DNA from: Rahnella victoriana
GTDB lineage: Bacteria; Pseudomonadota; Gammaproteobacteria; Enterobacterales; Enterobacteriaceae
Direction of reading: 5' to 3'
DNA length: 64,000 nucleotides
Assembly (NCBI RefSeq): GCF_004330295.1
Contig: NZ_SJOJ01000013.1
Location: forward strand, 62,001-126,000
Part shown: positions 37,664 through 45,942 of the stretch, piece after piece
How positions within the stretch are numbered: the stretch's first letter is position 1
Layout of the letters: every line of letters begins with the position of its first letter
Notes under the pieces: generated by a model
Database searches by the model: none
Told to the model about the DNA's origin: nothing
Seen by the model: the letters and a program-made list of their open reading frames with translations, nothing else
Translations under genes and position numbers: made by a program

Positions 37664-38392
37664 ATGGCCGCCCGTTACATTGATATTAAAAACAGCCTGA
37701 AGCAGGCGATCCTCAATAAAGAATATCGGGTCGGGGACAAAATCCCTTCCGAGCGGGAGCTGGCCGTCCATTATGAAGTGACACGCGTGACGCTGCAAAA
37801 AGCCATGCACATGCTGGAGCAGGAAGGCTTTATCGAACGTATTCATGGCAAAGGGATGTATGTCACCAAAGTGATTGAAGACAACGTTTATTTGCTCAAT
37901 AACGGCACCAGCGATTCTATTCTCGGTTTTTCGCGTGAATTTAAAGATAACGTTAAAGTCTCCAGCCGCTTAATCAGTTTGCAGACCATCAAAGCCGGTG
38001 ACGCAATCGCCAGCCAGTTAGATATTGATATAAATGATGAGGTCCATTATATCCGCCGCATCCGGCTGGTGGATAATATGCCGGTCCTGATCGAAGACTC
38101 CTATATTCCCTGCAAAGTGATCGACACTATTCCTGAATCGGTTTTACAACATGCCTCTTTATATGAATTCATTGAAAATAAAACCGGCCGGAAAATTAAA
38201 TTCTACAACTCGGTGATCGAAGCCTCGCTGTTTGACGACACGCTTTCCGCACTGCTTGAGATTGAAACCGGTCTGCCGATGCTGAAAGTGTCGGGTATTA
38301 CCAAACTGGAAGACGGAAAAACCTTCAACTACTCAATCGGTTATAACCGCGCAGACAAATTTAAAATCAAGAACAGCTGGGTGGGAAAGTAA
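37664..38392 (+). CDS. GntR-family regulator with UTRA sensor domain
   Basis: A 242-residue HutC-type repressor. The N-terminal winged helix covers about 1-70 (YRVGDKIPSERELAVHYEV, then GFIERIHGKGMYV). The UTRA ligand domain covers about 85-240 (DEVHYIRRIRLVDNMPVLIEDSYIP). It follows the GH4-EIIC-oxidoreductase genes in the same direction after 91 bases that contain a CGGAAG/CTTCCG dyad at 37591-37602, so it may have its own promoter. It is the likely sugar-phosphate-responsive controller of this locus. Confidence 0.92.
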   Translation: MAARYIDIKNSLKQAILNKEYRVGDKIPSERELAVHYEVTRVTLQKAMHMLEQEGFIERIHGKGMYVTKVIEDNVYLLNNGTSDSILGFSREFKDNVKVSSRLISLQTIKAGDAIASQLDIDINDEVHYIRRIRLVDNMPVLIEDSYIPCKVIDTIPESVLQHASLYEFIENKTGRKIKFYNSVIEASLFDDTLSALLEIETGLPMLKVSGITKLEDGKTFNYSIGYNRADKFKIKNSWVGK

Positions 38393-38400
38393 GATCAACC

Positions 38401-38424
38401 CTGCAACGTGAAGTATGAAGGGGG
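38401..38424. repeat. End fragment of the dispersed palindromic repeat
   Basis: CTGCAACGTGAAGTATGAAG matches the right end of the repeat family (compare CTGCAGCGTCAAGTACGAAG at 28635). Only this end is present, at the junction between the GH4 insert and rlmJ. Confidence 0.6.
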
Positions 38425-38472
38425 CAAACAGTTTATACTGTCGGCAATACGCCACTCCGGAACAATAAAGTT

Positions 38473-39315
38473 ATGTTGAGTTACCGCCACAGTTTTCACG
38501 CCGGCAACCATGCCGACGTCCTGAAACACACCGTTCAGAGCCTGATCATTGAATCTCTGAAAGAAAAAGAAAAACCCTTCCTTTATCTCGACACCCACGC
38601 GGGTGCCGGGCGCTATCAGCTGAGCGGCGAACACGCCGAACGCACGGGCGAATATCTGGAAGGCATCGCGCGCATCTGGCAGCGTGATGATATTCCTGAA
38701 GAACTGGCGGCCTACATGTCGGTCGTCAATCACTTCAACCGCAATGAAAATCTGCGTTATTACCCGGGTTCGCCGCTGATTGCCCGTCAGTTGCTGCGCG
38801 AAGACGACAAGCTGCACCTGACCGAACTGCACCCGAGCGATTTCCCGCTGCTGCGCAGTGAATTCCAGAAAGATGACCGCACCCGCGTTGCGCGCGCTGA
38901 CGGTTATCAGCAGCTGAAAGCCCAGTTGCCACCGCCTTCACGCCGTGGCCTGATCCTGATGGACCCGCCGTACGAAATGAAAACCGATTATCAGGACGTG
39001 GTAAAAGGTATTCAGGAAGGCTACAAGCGTTTTGCCACCGGCACTTACGCGCTGTGGTATCCGGTCGTCATGCGTCAGCAAATCAAGAAAATGCTGCGTG
39101 ACCTCGAAGCGACCGGCATCCGCCGCATCCTGCAAATCGAACTGGGCGTGCGCCCGGACAGCGATCAGCGCGGCATGACCGCTTCCGGCATGATCGTGAT
39201 TAACCCGCCGTGGAAACTCGAGCAGCAGATGAACAACGTGCTGCCGTGGTTGCTCAAAGTGCTGGTGCCTTCCGGTACCGGTCATACTACGGTTAACTGG
39301 GTTGTGCCTGAGTAA
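38473..39315 (+). CDS. rlmJ: 23S rRNA m6A2030 methyltransferase RlmJ
   Basis: A SAM-dependent methyltransferase that makes m6A at position 2030 of 23S rRNA. The 280 residues start with MLSYRHSFHAGNHADVLKH. The catalytic DPPY motif is at 164-167 (LILMDPPYE), and DTHAGAGRYQL at 40-50 lies in the SAM site. In E. coli it is next to prlC and gor. Here gor follows as usual, while the GH4 locus separates it from prlC. Confidence 0.97.
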   Translation: MLSYRHSFHAGNHADVLKHTVQSLIIESLKEKEKPFLYLDTHAGAGRYQLSGEHAERTGEYLEGIARIWQRDDIPEELAAYMSVVNHFNRNENLRYYPGSPLIARQLLREDDKLHLTELHPSDFPLLRSEFQKDDRTRVARADGYQQLKAQLPPPSRRGLILMDPPYEMKTDYQDVVKGIQEGYKRFATGTYALWYPVVMRQQIKKMLRDLEATGIRRILQIELGVRPDSDQRGMTASGMIVINPPWKLEQQMNNVLPWLLKVLVPSGTGHTTVNWVVPE

Positions 39316-39332
39316 GTAAAGCTTTTCCCCTC

Positions 39333-39359
39333 GCTGAGGCCTTTTTCAAAGGTCTCAGC
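39333..39359 (+). terminator. Hairpin between rlmJ and gor
   Basis: GCTGAG with CCTTT pairs with AAAGG and CTCAGC (one G-T pair, 3-base loop). No T run follows, so it may be a weak terminator or an mRNA-end stabiliser. Confidence 0.55.
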
Positions 39360-39480
39360 TATCAAACCTATCGCAATCATTGATCCAATCTTTTCCACAA
39401 CACGTTAAACTCTTAACCAAATTTTGAGATTAACGACGCTGAATCAGTGTCTCCATTTTTCACAACTTACGGATAAAACG

Positions 39481-40833
39481 ATGACCAAACATTATGACTA
39501 TCTGGCAATTGGCGGCGGCAGCGGCGGTATCGCATCAATCAACCGTGCAGCCATGTATGGGAAAAAATGCGCGCTGATCGAAGCTAAAGAGCTGGGCGGC
39601 ACATGCGTCAACGTGGGTTGTGTCCCGAAAAAAGTGATGTGGCACGCTGCGCAAATCGCGGAAGCGATCCGCAATTACGGCCCGGATTACGGCTTTGACA
39701 CCACCGTGAACAGCTTTAACTGGAAAACGCTGGTCGCCAACCGTACCGCCTATATCGACCGCATCCACACTTCTTACGACAACGTGCTGGGCAAAAACAA
39801 CGTTGACGTGATTAAAGGTTTCGCACGTTTCGTTGACGATCATACCGTTGAAGTGAACGGCGAGAAGATCACAGCGGATCACATCCTGATCGCCACCGGT
39901 GGCCGTCCGAGCCATCCGGATATTCCGGGTGCGGAATACGGCATCGATTCAGACGGTTTCTTTGATCTGACCGAAATGCCAAAACGTGTTGCCGTCGTTG
40001 GCGCAGGTTACATCGCGGTGGAAATCGCCGGTGTGATGAACGCGCTGGGTGCCGAAACGCATCTGTTCGTGCGTAAACACGCGCCGCTGCGTACTTTCGA
40101 TCCACTGATCGTCGAGACGCTGGTGGAAGTGATGGAAACCGAAGGCCCGGCGCTGCATAAAGAATCCATTCCGAAAGAAGTGGTGAAAAATGCCAATGGC
40201 AGCCTGACGCTGAAACTGGAAAACGGCCAGGAATTTGAAGTGGACAGTCTGGTGTGGGCGATTGGCCGCGAACCGGAAACGGACAATTTCAACCTGAAAG
40301 CCACCGGCGTGAAAACAAACGATAAAGGTTACATCGTCGTCGATAAGTTCCAGAACACCAGCGTAAAAGGTATTTACGCGGTGGGCGATAACACCGGTGC
40401 CGTTGAACTGACGCCGGTTGCGGTTGCCGCAGGCCGTCGTTTGTCTGAGCGTCTGTTTAACAACAAACCTGATGAGCATCTGGATTACAGCAACATCGCC
40501 ACTGTGGTGTTCAGCCACCCGCCAATCGGTACGGTCGGCCTGACCGAACCGCAGGCGAAAGAGCAATTCGGCGAAGAGAACGTGAAAGTCTATAAATCCG
40601 CATTCACCGCCATGTACACCGCCGTCACGCAGCACCGCCAGCCATGCCGCATGAAACTGGTGTGCGTCGGTGCTGAAGAGAAAATCGTCGGCATCCACGG
40701 TATCGGTTATGGCATGGACGAAATGTTGCAGGGCTTCGCGGTCGCACTGAAAATGGGCGCAACCAAGAAAGACTTCGACAACACCGTCGCTATCCACCCG
40801 ACCGGCGCGGAAGAGTTTGTGACCATGCGTTAA
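39481..40833 (+). CDS. gor: Glutathione reductase
   Basis: An FAD enzyme that regenerates reduced glutathione with NADPH. It has 450 residues from the ATG at 39481; the frame extends upstream to 39424 without similarity. The redox pair C42/C47 is in GGTCVNVGC. The FAD motif IGGGSGG is at 10-16 and the NADPH-domain motif [13 protein letters not shown] is central. The C-terminal [12 protein letters not shown] carries the active-site His contributed to the partner subunit. Confidence 0.98.
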   Translation: MTKHYDYLAIGGGSGGIASINRAAMYGKKCALIEAKELGGTCVNVGCVPKKVMWHAAQIAEAIRNYGPDYGFDTTVNSFNWKTLVANRTAYIDRIHTSYDNVLGKNNVDVIKGFARFVDDHTVEVNGEKITADHILIATGGRPSHPDIPGAEYGIDSDGFFDLTEMPKRVAVVGAGYIAVEIAGVMNALGAETHLFVRKHAPLRTFDPLIVETLVEVMETEGPALHKESIPKEVVKNANGSLTLKLENGQEFEVDSLVWAIGREPETDNFNLKATGVKTNDKGYIVVDKFQNTSVKGIYAVGDNTGAVELTPVAVAAGRRLSERLFNNKPDEHLDYSNIATVVFSHPPIGTVGLTEPQAKEQFGEENVKVYKSAFTAMYTAVTQHRQPCRMKLVCVGAEEKIVGIHGIGYGMDEMLQGFAVALKMGATKKDFDNTVAIHPTGAEEFVTMR

Positions 40834-40867
40834 TTCGCGGGCATTGCGCTGAAAGCGCGATGAATTG

Positions 40868-40895
40868 AAAGGCTGCCACCGGCAGCCTTTTTTAT
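40868..40895. terminator. Terminator between gor and cho
   Basis: AAAGGCTGCC pairs with GGCAGCCTTT around ACC, followed by a T run. The genes are convergent. Confidence 0.9.
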
Positions 40896-40900
40896 TACCT

Positions 40901-41752
40901 TCAGTCCAGCAAAATCACTTTCGAACTGTCCGCCTCGAACAGTGGCTTACAGAGAATTTTATAACTGTCGCGGTCAAAATGGGGCACGGCGATATCGAAT
41001 GCTTTAGCGGCTTCCAGTGTGCTGACGGTGCCCAGATAGAACCAGTGATTGATGACATGATAATCCGTCAGCCCGTTGGCTTCTTCGGCGATGGCGATGC
41101 GGCCCGGATACGGCCAGCTGCGGATTTTTAACGCGCTGAGCGCTTCCCGCAGGCGCGCCTGATGGGCCTCCGGCGATTCTTTACCGCAACAGACTCCGGC
41201 ACATTTTCCCAGTGAGAAGCGGAAACAGGCGCGGTTTTTTGCCCCTTTTTCCAGCCCCAGTGCGCCGTAACAGAGTTTTTCCTGATCGGCGATATCACGG
41301 AGCTTTTCCAGTGCCGACATCTTCGTTTTGAACAGGCCAAACAGATCTTCACTGTGCGAAAAATCCACGTCATCACTGAACACAATGCTGGCCGTCAGCG
41401 CCTGAAGGCGGATAGAGCACAGTTTGCGGGCGGTGCGCAGACGCTTATTAAACAGCGGTCGCCGGGTTTTAATCAGATCCGATTCCAGCAACAACGCCCC
41501 CACTTCACCGATCGTTTTGATGAATTCAATATCGCGGGTCATGTGCAGAAGTTTGGCTTCGGCAGGATTGCGGAAGTGCGACATTACGCGGCTGCGGATA
41601 TTCACACTTTTGCCGATATACAGCGGAAAGGCGTTGTCGTCGCCGTAAAAAATATAGACGCCGCTGCTGCCGGGTAAATTTTCTAAGGTATGGCGAAGGT
41701 GTTCAGGGTACTGATAAAGCTCCGTAAAAAGCTCTTTTTCGGGATTCCACAA
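40901..41752 (-). CDS. cho: UvrC-homologous excinuclease Cho
   Basis: An SOS endonuclease that makes the 3' incision in nucleotide-excision repair of bulky damage. It has 283 residues. The GIY-YIG domain is at about 31-110 (GVYIFYGDDN, then PLYIGKSVNIRSRVMSHFRN, with the Glu in EVGALLLESDLIK). The Cys-rich ACFRFSLGKCAGVCCGKES matches Cho/UvrC. The start is an unusual TTG at 41752: an in-frame TAA lies six codons upstream and there is no ATG between. A LexA-like box sits at 41808-41823. Confidence 0.93.
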   Translation of the reverse strand: MWNPEKELFTELYQYPEHLRHTLENLPGSSGVYIFYGDDNAFPLYIGKSVNIRSRVMSHFRNPAEAKLLHMTRDIEFIKTIGEVGALLLESDLIKTRRPLFNKRLRTARKLCSIRLQALTASIVFSDDVDFSHSEDLFGLFKTKMSALEKLRDIADQEKLCYGALGLEKGAKNRACFRFSLGKCAGVCCGKESPEAHQARLREALSALKIRSWPYPGRIAIAEEANGLTDYHVINHWFYLGTVSTLEAAKAFDIAVPHFDRDSYKILCKPLFEADSSKVILLD

Positions 41753-41807
41753 AATAGCTGACCTGCTTTAACCGGATAAATGTCGTATAGAAAACGGTCA
41801 GATAATA

Positions 41808-41823
41808 CTGGCGTTTTATACAG
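41808..41823. promoter_or_regulatory. LexA-like SOS box upstream of cho
   Basis: On the minus strand it reads CTGT-ATAAAACG-CCAG, one mismatch from CTGT-N8-ACAG, with an AT-rich centre. It is 56 bases before the cho start. cho is LexA-controlled in E. coli. Confidence 0.75.
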
Positions 41824-41872
41824 CCTTCAACCTTTGCGAAATAATCAGTGTGTAAATATTGCACGGCGGAAC

Positions 41873-42181
41873 TCACGCCTGCGTACGCATCCCGATATAT
41901 TCCTGTCCGCTCAGCAGGTTACCTAACGCCGCCTCGCGGGTGTCGCGCTGATCGGATTGTATCCACAGATACAGATTATCGACGTTATCAAACCGCACCA
42001 GCACGGTGTAGGTGGTTTCACCGTGCACCGGACGCAGGATATTCACATTCTGATAACCGGGAAACCGTGCCGCATCCGTCTTCAGCTGTTCCAGCCAGCT
42101 TTCGTATTCCGCCAGCTTATCCCGCCGTACGCCGTGGGTGATCACCAGGGTGATCTGTTCAGGTTGATGTGGATAAGCCAT
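41873..42181 (-). CDS. Antibiotic-biosynthesis-monooxygenase-domain protein
   Basis: A 102-residue ferredoxin-like-fold protein. The ABM pattern is seen in ITLVITHGVRRDKLAEYESW, FPGYQNVNILRP and TYTVLVRFDNVDNLYLW. Family members of this type often have about 90 extra residues with membrane segments at the C-terminus; this one stops after the single domain. It is divergent from the LysR gene at 42321, so that regulator may control it. Enzymatic function, such as quinol or haem oxidation, is not determinable. Confidence 0.82.
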   Translation of the reverse strand: MAYPHQPEQITLVITHGVRRDKLAEYESWLEQLKTDAARFPGYQNVNILRPVHGETTYTVLVRFDNVDNLYLWIQSDQRDTREAALGNLLSGQEYIGMRTQA

Positions 42182-42320
42182 GGGATATTCCTTCTGAGTA
42201 ACCGGTATTCTGGTTAACTGAATGTTGCGTTATATTCATAAACGATACGAAATCCGCACGGCTATTGATAACGGAAATATTTTGGGTTGTTGTTAAACAA
42301 TTTTGGGGTGGGGAAGAATA

Positions 42321-43229
42321 ATGCGATTAAGCCTTGAAGCGCTGCTGATCCTGGATGCGCTGGACAGACACGGCACCTTTGCCGCAGCCGCCGCCAGACT
42401 GTTTAAAACCGCGTCGGCACTGAGTTATACCGTGCAGAAAATGGAAAGTGATCTGAGCATTAAACTGCTGGACCGCTCCGGACATCGCGCGACCTTCACG
42501 CCGACCGGTCGCCTGATGCTGGAAAAGGGCCGCGTGCTGCTGCGCGCCGTCAGCGAACTGGAACAACAGGCGCAATACGTGGAAAGCGGCTGGGAAAGCA
42601 AACTGACCATCAGCGTCGATGCCTCAGTGCCGTTCGCCCTGCTGGCGCCGCTGATTGACCGTTTTTACGCCGAGCATCAGCACACACAGTTATTGTTCCG
42701 CCACGACGTGCTCGCCGGGTGCTGGGAAGCCCTGAGTTATGGCGAGGCCGACATTGTTTTCGGTGCCGTGCAGGAACCGGTCACCCGCAGTGGCATCGAA
42801 TACCGCCCGATCGGCTGGCTGGAATATGTGTTTGCGGTTGCGCCGCATCACCCGCTCGCCGCAATGCCGGAACCGCTGGTGCGCGAGCAAATCCGTCAGT
42901 ACCGCGCCGTGGTGGTTCATGACACGTCGCGTCACGGGACAGGTGCGGATTTGCGGGTGCTGGATGAGCAGAAGATGCTCAGCGTTCATGACTTTAACGC
43001 CAAAGTTCATGCACAGATTGCCGGGCTGGGCTGCGGCTATCTGCCGCGTTATCTGGCCGCGCCACATCTGGCAAGCGGTGCGCTGGTTGAGCGCCGTCTC
43101 GATACCGAAACCCGCCGCGATCAGGCATTTATGGCCTGGAACGAAAATGCCACCGGCAATGCGGCGATGTGGTGGCGCGAAAATTTGCAGGATTTCGAGG
43201 GCATTGCGGCGGTGTACAGCCAGGACTGA
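42321..43229 (+). CDS. LysR-family regulator, YhaJ/DhcR type
   Basis: A 302-residue protein with an N-terminal helix-turn-helix (LDRHGTFAAAAARLFKTASA, then LSYTVQKMESDL). It is similar in outline to E. coli YhaJ, which responds to aromatic compounds. The ATG at 42321 follows GGGGAAG; an upstream in-frame start at 42303 lacks a site. It stands between the divergent ABM-domain gene and the convergent isochorismatase-DoxX operon, both plausible targets. A terminator follows. Confidence 0.92.
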   Translation: MRLSLEALLILDALDRHGTFAAAAARLFKTASALSYTVQKMESDLSIKLLDRSGHRATFTPTGRLMLEKGRVLLRAVSELEQQAQYVESGWESKLTISVDASVPFALLAPLIDRFYAEHQHTQLLFRHDVLAGCWEALSYGEADIVFGAVQEPVTRSGIEYRPIGWLEYVFAVAPHHPLAAMPEPLVREQIRQYRAVVVHDTSRHGTGADLRVLDEQKMLSVHDFNAKVHAQIAGLGCGYLPRYLAAPHLASGALVERRLDTETRRDQAFMAWNENATGNAAMWWRENLQDFEGIAAVYSQD

Positions 43230-43234
43230 AAAAC

Positions 43235-43258
43235 AAAAGCCGCATCATGCGGCTTTTT
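43235..43258. terminator. Terminator between the LysR gene and the MFS remnant
   Basis: AAAAGCCGCA pairs with TGCGGCTTTT around TCA, so it can work in both directions. Confidence 0.88.
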
Positions 43259-43265
43259 ACTCTGG

Positions 43266-43566
43266 CTAACGCACCGACAGATAGTGATGCATCTGCGGTT
43301 TGTTCTCACCGCGATGATAACGCGTTACCTCGCTTTGCAGATCGGCATCCGCATGCGACACACGCTGATGCTGACGCAAATGTTCGTGCCAGGACTTCAC
43401 CAGTTCCGGCACAATCGCCTGCCAGGCGGGCCCCATCAGCGTGGCGGCGGTTTGCATCAGCGCGACAGCTGCCGGTATTGCCGGGGATGGTCGCCACCCA
43501 GATCGTGGCGAATAATCCCTGTTTCAGCGGTGAAAACGCCCCGCCCGCGACACTGTTCTGGCTCAT
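43266..43566 (-). pseudogene. Remnant of an MFS exporter with several internal deletions
   Basis: Only about 300 bases remain of a transporter gene that should be about 1.5 kb. The first 33 or so codons are intact (FSPLKQGLFATIWVATIPGN). The frame then shifts and continues with VALMQTAATL, joins directly to MGPAWQAIVPELV, and then directly to a normal C-terminus, HEHLRQHQRVSHADADLQSE up to HHYLSVR. These are the conserved start, two inner blocks and the tail of the enterobactin-exporter-like MFS family, so most membrane segments are lost. The start overlaps the DoxX stop by 4 bases, as in a working operon. Confidence 0.8.
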
Positions 43567-43982
43567 ACCCGCCCCTTAATATCATTCCATGCGACATAGA
43601 CAAACGCACCGGCCAGCCCGATATGTTCGAAGAATCCGTTCATCATCATCGCGCGTTCATGGCCGGAAACCTGCCAGTACGCATTCGCCATAAAATTGGC
43701 GCAGAAGGTAAACAGTGCCAGCGCCAGCGCGCCAGCCCACCGATATCGCCCGGAGAGGATCAGCGCAGAGGCTCCCAGTTCCAGCACAATGACTGCGGCA
43801 GCCATTGGCGCGGCAGGCGATAATCCGAAGTGCTGCATTTCAGCGATGGCACCGGAAAAATCGAACAACTTGACGATACCGCCCTGCAAATACGCGGCAC
43901 ACAGGGCCAGCAGGGCAAACCAGCGGATAACCGGGAAAGGGACAACCGGAGCCGACAGACTGGAAACAGGGGCGTGACGCAT
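43563..43982 (-). CDS. DoxX-family membrane protein
   Basis: A 139-residue protein with four predicted membrane segments. YLQGGIVKLFDF near segment 1, GASALILSGRYRWAGALALALF and ANFMANAYWQVSGHERAMMM are typical of DoxX. Some members join redox or thiosulfate systems, but most are uncharacterised. It lies downstream of the isochorismatase-fold gene and overlaps the MFS remnant by 4 bases, so the three were probably one operon. Confidence 0.88.
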   Translation of the reverse strand: MRHAPVSSLSAPVVPFPVIRWFALLALCAAYLQGGIVKLFDFSGAIAEMQHFGLSPAAPMAAAVIVLELGASALILSGRYRWAGALALALFTFCANFMANAYWQVSGHERAMMMNGFFEHIGLAGAFVYVAWNDIKGRV

Positions 43983-44047
43983 GATTTCTCTCCTGCCGGA
44001 ACCTGCTCAAGGCGCGGTTCCGGCCTGTTAATTTTAATACCTCATCA

Positions 44048-44073
44048 TTCGCGCGGCAGGAAGGCGGCAAGCG
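44048..44073. repeat. Possible fragment of the dispersed palindromic repeat
   Basis: GCGCGGCAGGAAGGCGGCAA is similar to the left part of the repeat at 18876-18981 (GGAAAGGCGGCAAGTAAGCG). Flanking TTAATACC and GGTATTAA make a larger dyad in this 104-base gap. The match is short. Confidence 0.4.
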
Positions 44074-44086
44074 AAGGATGCCGGTA

Positions 44087-44728
44087 TTAACCCTGGCGCT
44101 GTGGCGCTTTGTGAACCATGGTGTAGGCATAATCGACGCCCATACCGTAGGCACCGCTGTGCTCACGAACCAGATCCATAACCGCGTCGTAGGTTTCTTT
44201 ACGGGACCAGTCGCGCTGGTACTCAAGCAGAACCTGCTGCCAGGTCACCGGGATGGCACCGGCCTGCACCATACGGTCGATGGAACGTTCGTGGGCATCC
44301 ACGCTGGTGCCGCCGGAAGTGTCGGTCACCACATACACTTCGTAGCCTTCTTTCATCGCCATCAGCGCCGGGAATGTCAGACAGACTTCTGTCCACAAGG
44401 CAGAGATAATCAGTTTTTTGCGGCCTGTGGCTTCAACGGCTTTGACGAATGCCGCGTCTTCCCAGGAATTCATTGATGTGCGCTCAATCGGTTTCACGTC
44501 AGGGTGAACCGCCAGCAGTTCCGGCCAGATGTAGCCGCTGAAGCTTTCCGTTTCCACCGAGGTGTAAATCACCTGCACGTTAAAAACTTTGCCCGCTTTA
44601 GCCAGAGCGACTGTATTATTTTTAAGCTGCTGGCGATCGATATTGGCGACGCCGAAAGACATTTGTGGCTGATGGTCGATGAAAATCAGGGTGGAATTCT
44701 GTGGGTCCAGCAAATCGAATTTAGACAT
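44087..44728 (-). CDS. Isochorismatase-family cysteine hydrolase, YcaC-like
   Basis: A 213-residue hydrolase. The catalytic residues are D18 (IFIDHQPQM) and C116 (ALWTEVCLTFPA), with the conserved R/N block RTSMNSWED in between. This fits the YcaC branch, whose true substrate is unknown. The ATG at 44728 has GAGAGG eight bases upstream; a second ATG six bases earlier touches that site. It is the first gene of the operon with DoxX, divergent from the alpha/beta hydrolase at 45054. Confidence 0.93.
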   Translation of the reverse strand: MSKFDLLDPQNSTLIFIDHQPQMSFGVANIDRQQLKNNTVALAKAGKVFNVQVIYTSVETESFSGYIWPELLAVHPDVKPIERTSMNSWEDAAFVKAVEATGRKKLIISALWTEVCLTFPALMAMKEGYEVYVVTDTSGGTSVDAHERSIDRMVQAGAIPVTWQQVLLEYQRDWSRKETYDAVMDLVREHSGAYGMGVDYAYTMVHKAPQRQG

Positions 44729-45053
44729 TTTCATTTCCTCTCAGAGTGCATTGTTGGGTTGTGTGTTTGTATTTAACGTTGTGTTGTTGTGCTGCTGGAA
44801 TTAACAATAGGTCAGGAGTCGAAAAGCAGATAGCGGAAAGAATTTGGCAACTTGTTCAGATTTTTTTGACAGGGTATTCCCTATATAAACAGTCATGAAT
44901 ACGCCTATTTTTCATAATGATAGGAACACCAAAATCTTTTAACGACTTGTCAAAAATAACCTGTTAGCAATATTTCCCCGCCACGCCTAATGTTGATTGC
45001 AACACAACACACAATACGCAAAACCTGCAAAAACAATCGCTGAGGAAATAAAC
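44729..45053. other. Divergent control region, isochorismatase gene and alpha/beta hydrolase
   Basis: 325 bases without a gene. GTTGTGTTG at 44778-44786 and its reverse complement CAACACAAC at 45000-45008 lie at equal distances from the two start codons (about 45-50 bases). A shared regulator acting on both genes is possible. The centre is AT-rich. Confidence 0.55.
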
Positions 45054-45875
45054 ATGAGCACATTCAATACCCAAGACGGCACTCAAATTTATTTTAAAGA
45101 CTGGGGCAAAGGTAAGCCGGTATTATTCAGCCACGGCTGGCCGCTGGACGCCGATATGTGGGACAGCCAGATGAATTTCCTGGCTGATCGCGGTTATCGC
45201 GTTATCGCCTTTGACCGTCGCGGGTTTGGCCGTTCAGAACAGCCGTGGGAAGGTTACAACTACGACACTTTCGCGTCCGATATCAACGACCTGATCGAAC
45301 ATCTCGATCTGCATGATGTCACGCTGGTCGGTTTCTCAATGGGTGGCGGCGATGTGACGCGTTATATCAGCCGTTACGGCTCAGAACGTGTCACCAGTCT
45401 GGTGTTGTTAGGCGCGGTGACGCCGCTGTTTATTAAGACGGAAGATCATCCGCAGGGCGTGGATAAATCGGTGTTCGACGGCATCAAAACCGGTCTGCTG
45501 AAAGACCGCGCACAATTTATCAGTGACTTTGCGACGCCGTTCTACGGCACCAATCAGGGCATGACCGTTTCTGACGGCATAATGACCCAGACGCTGAACA
45601 TCGCGCTGATGGCATCGCTCAAAGGCACCGTTGATTGTGTGACCGCATTCTCCGAGACGGATTTCCGCCCGGACATGGCGAAAATCACCGTGCCGACGCT
45701 GGTGATCCACGGCAGCGCCGACCAGATCGTGCCGTTTGAAGCCACCGGCAAACTGGCCGCAGAAATGATTAAGAATTCAGAGCTGAAAGTTTATGAAGGC
45801 GCACCGCACGGGTTTGCGGTTACCCATCAGGATCAGCTGAATGAAGATTTACTGGCGTTCCTGAGCGGTAAATAA
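45054..45875 (+). CDS. Alpha/beta hydrolase, non-haem chloroperoxidase-like
   Basis: A 273-residue enzyme with the triad S95 (GFSMGGG), D223 (GSADQIVP) and H252 (GAPHGFA). FSHGWPLDADMW provides the oxyanion-hole region. It belongs to the group called cofactor-free haloperoxidases, which work as esterases or perhydrolases; the substrate is unknown. TGAGGAAA lies before the ATG at 45054. It is paired divergently with the isochorismatase-fold gene, a frequent oxidative or aromatic stress arrangement. Confidence 0.93.
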   Translation: MSTFNTQDGTQIYFKDWGKGKPVLFSHGWPLDADMWDSQMNFLADRGYRVIAFDRRGFGRSEQPWEGYNYDTFASDINDLIEHLDLHDVTLVGFSMGGGDVTRYISRYGSERVTSLVLLGAVTPLFIKTEDHPQGVDKSVFDGIKTGLLKDRAQFISDFATPFYGTNQGMTVSDGIMTQTLNIALMASLKGTVDCVTAFSETDFRPDMAKITVPTLVIHGSADQIVPFEATGKLAAEMIKNSELKVYEGAPHGFAVTHQDQLNEDLLAFLSGK

Positions 45876-45891
45876 ATCAGGGCGCAGAAAT

Positions 45892-45930
45892 AAAAAAGGC
45901 AGGTGATCTGACGATCGCCTGCCTTTTTTT
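45892..45930. terminator. Terminator between the hydrolase and the FKBP gene
   Basis: AAAAAAGGCAGG with GATC pairs with GATC and CCTGCCTTTTTT. It has a long stem, small loop and A/T flanks on both sides. The genes are convergent. Confidence 0.92.
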
Positions 45931-45942
45931 ATCCGGCCACTG

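Noticed and set aside
39949-40797. Open frame of 282 codons opposite gor
   Set aside because: Antisense to gor, with biased composition and no recognisable motif.
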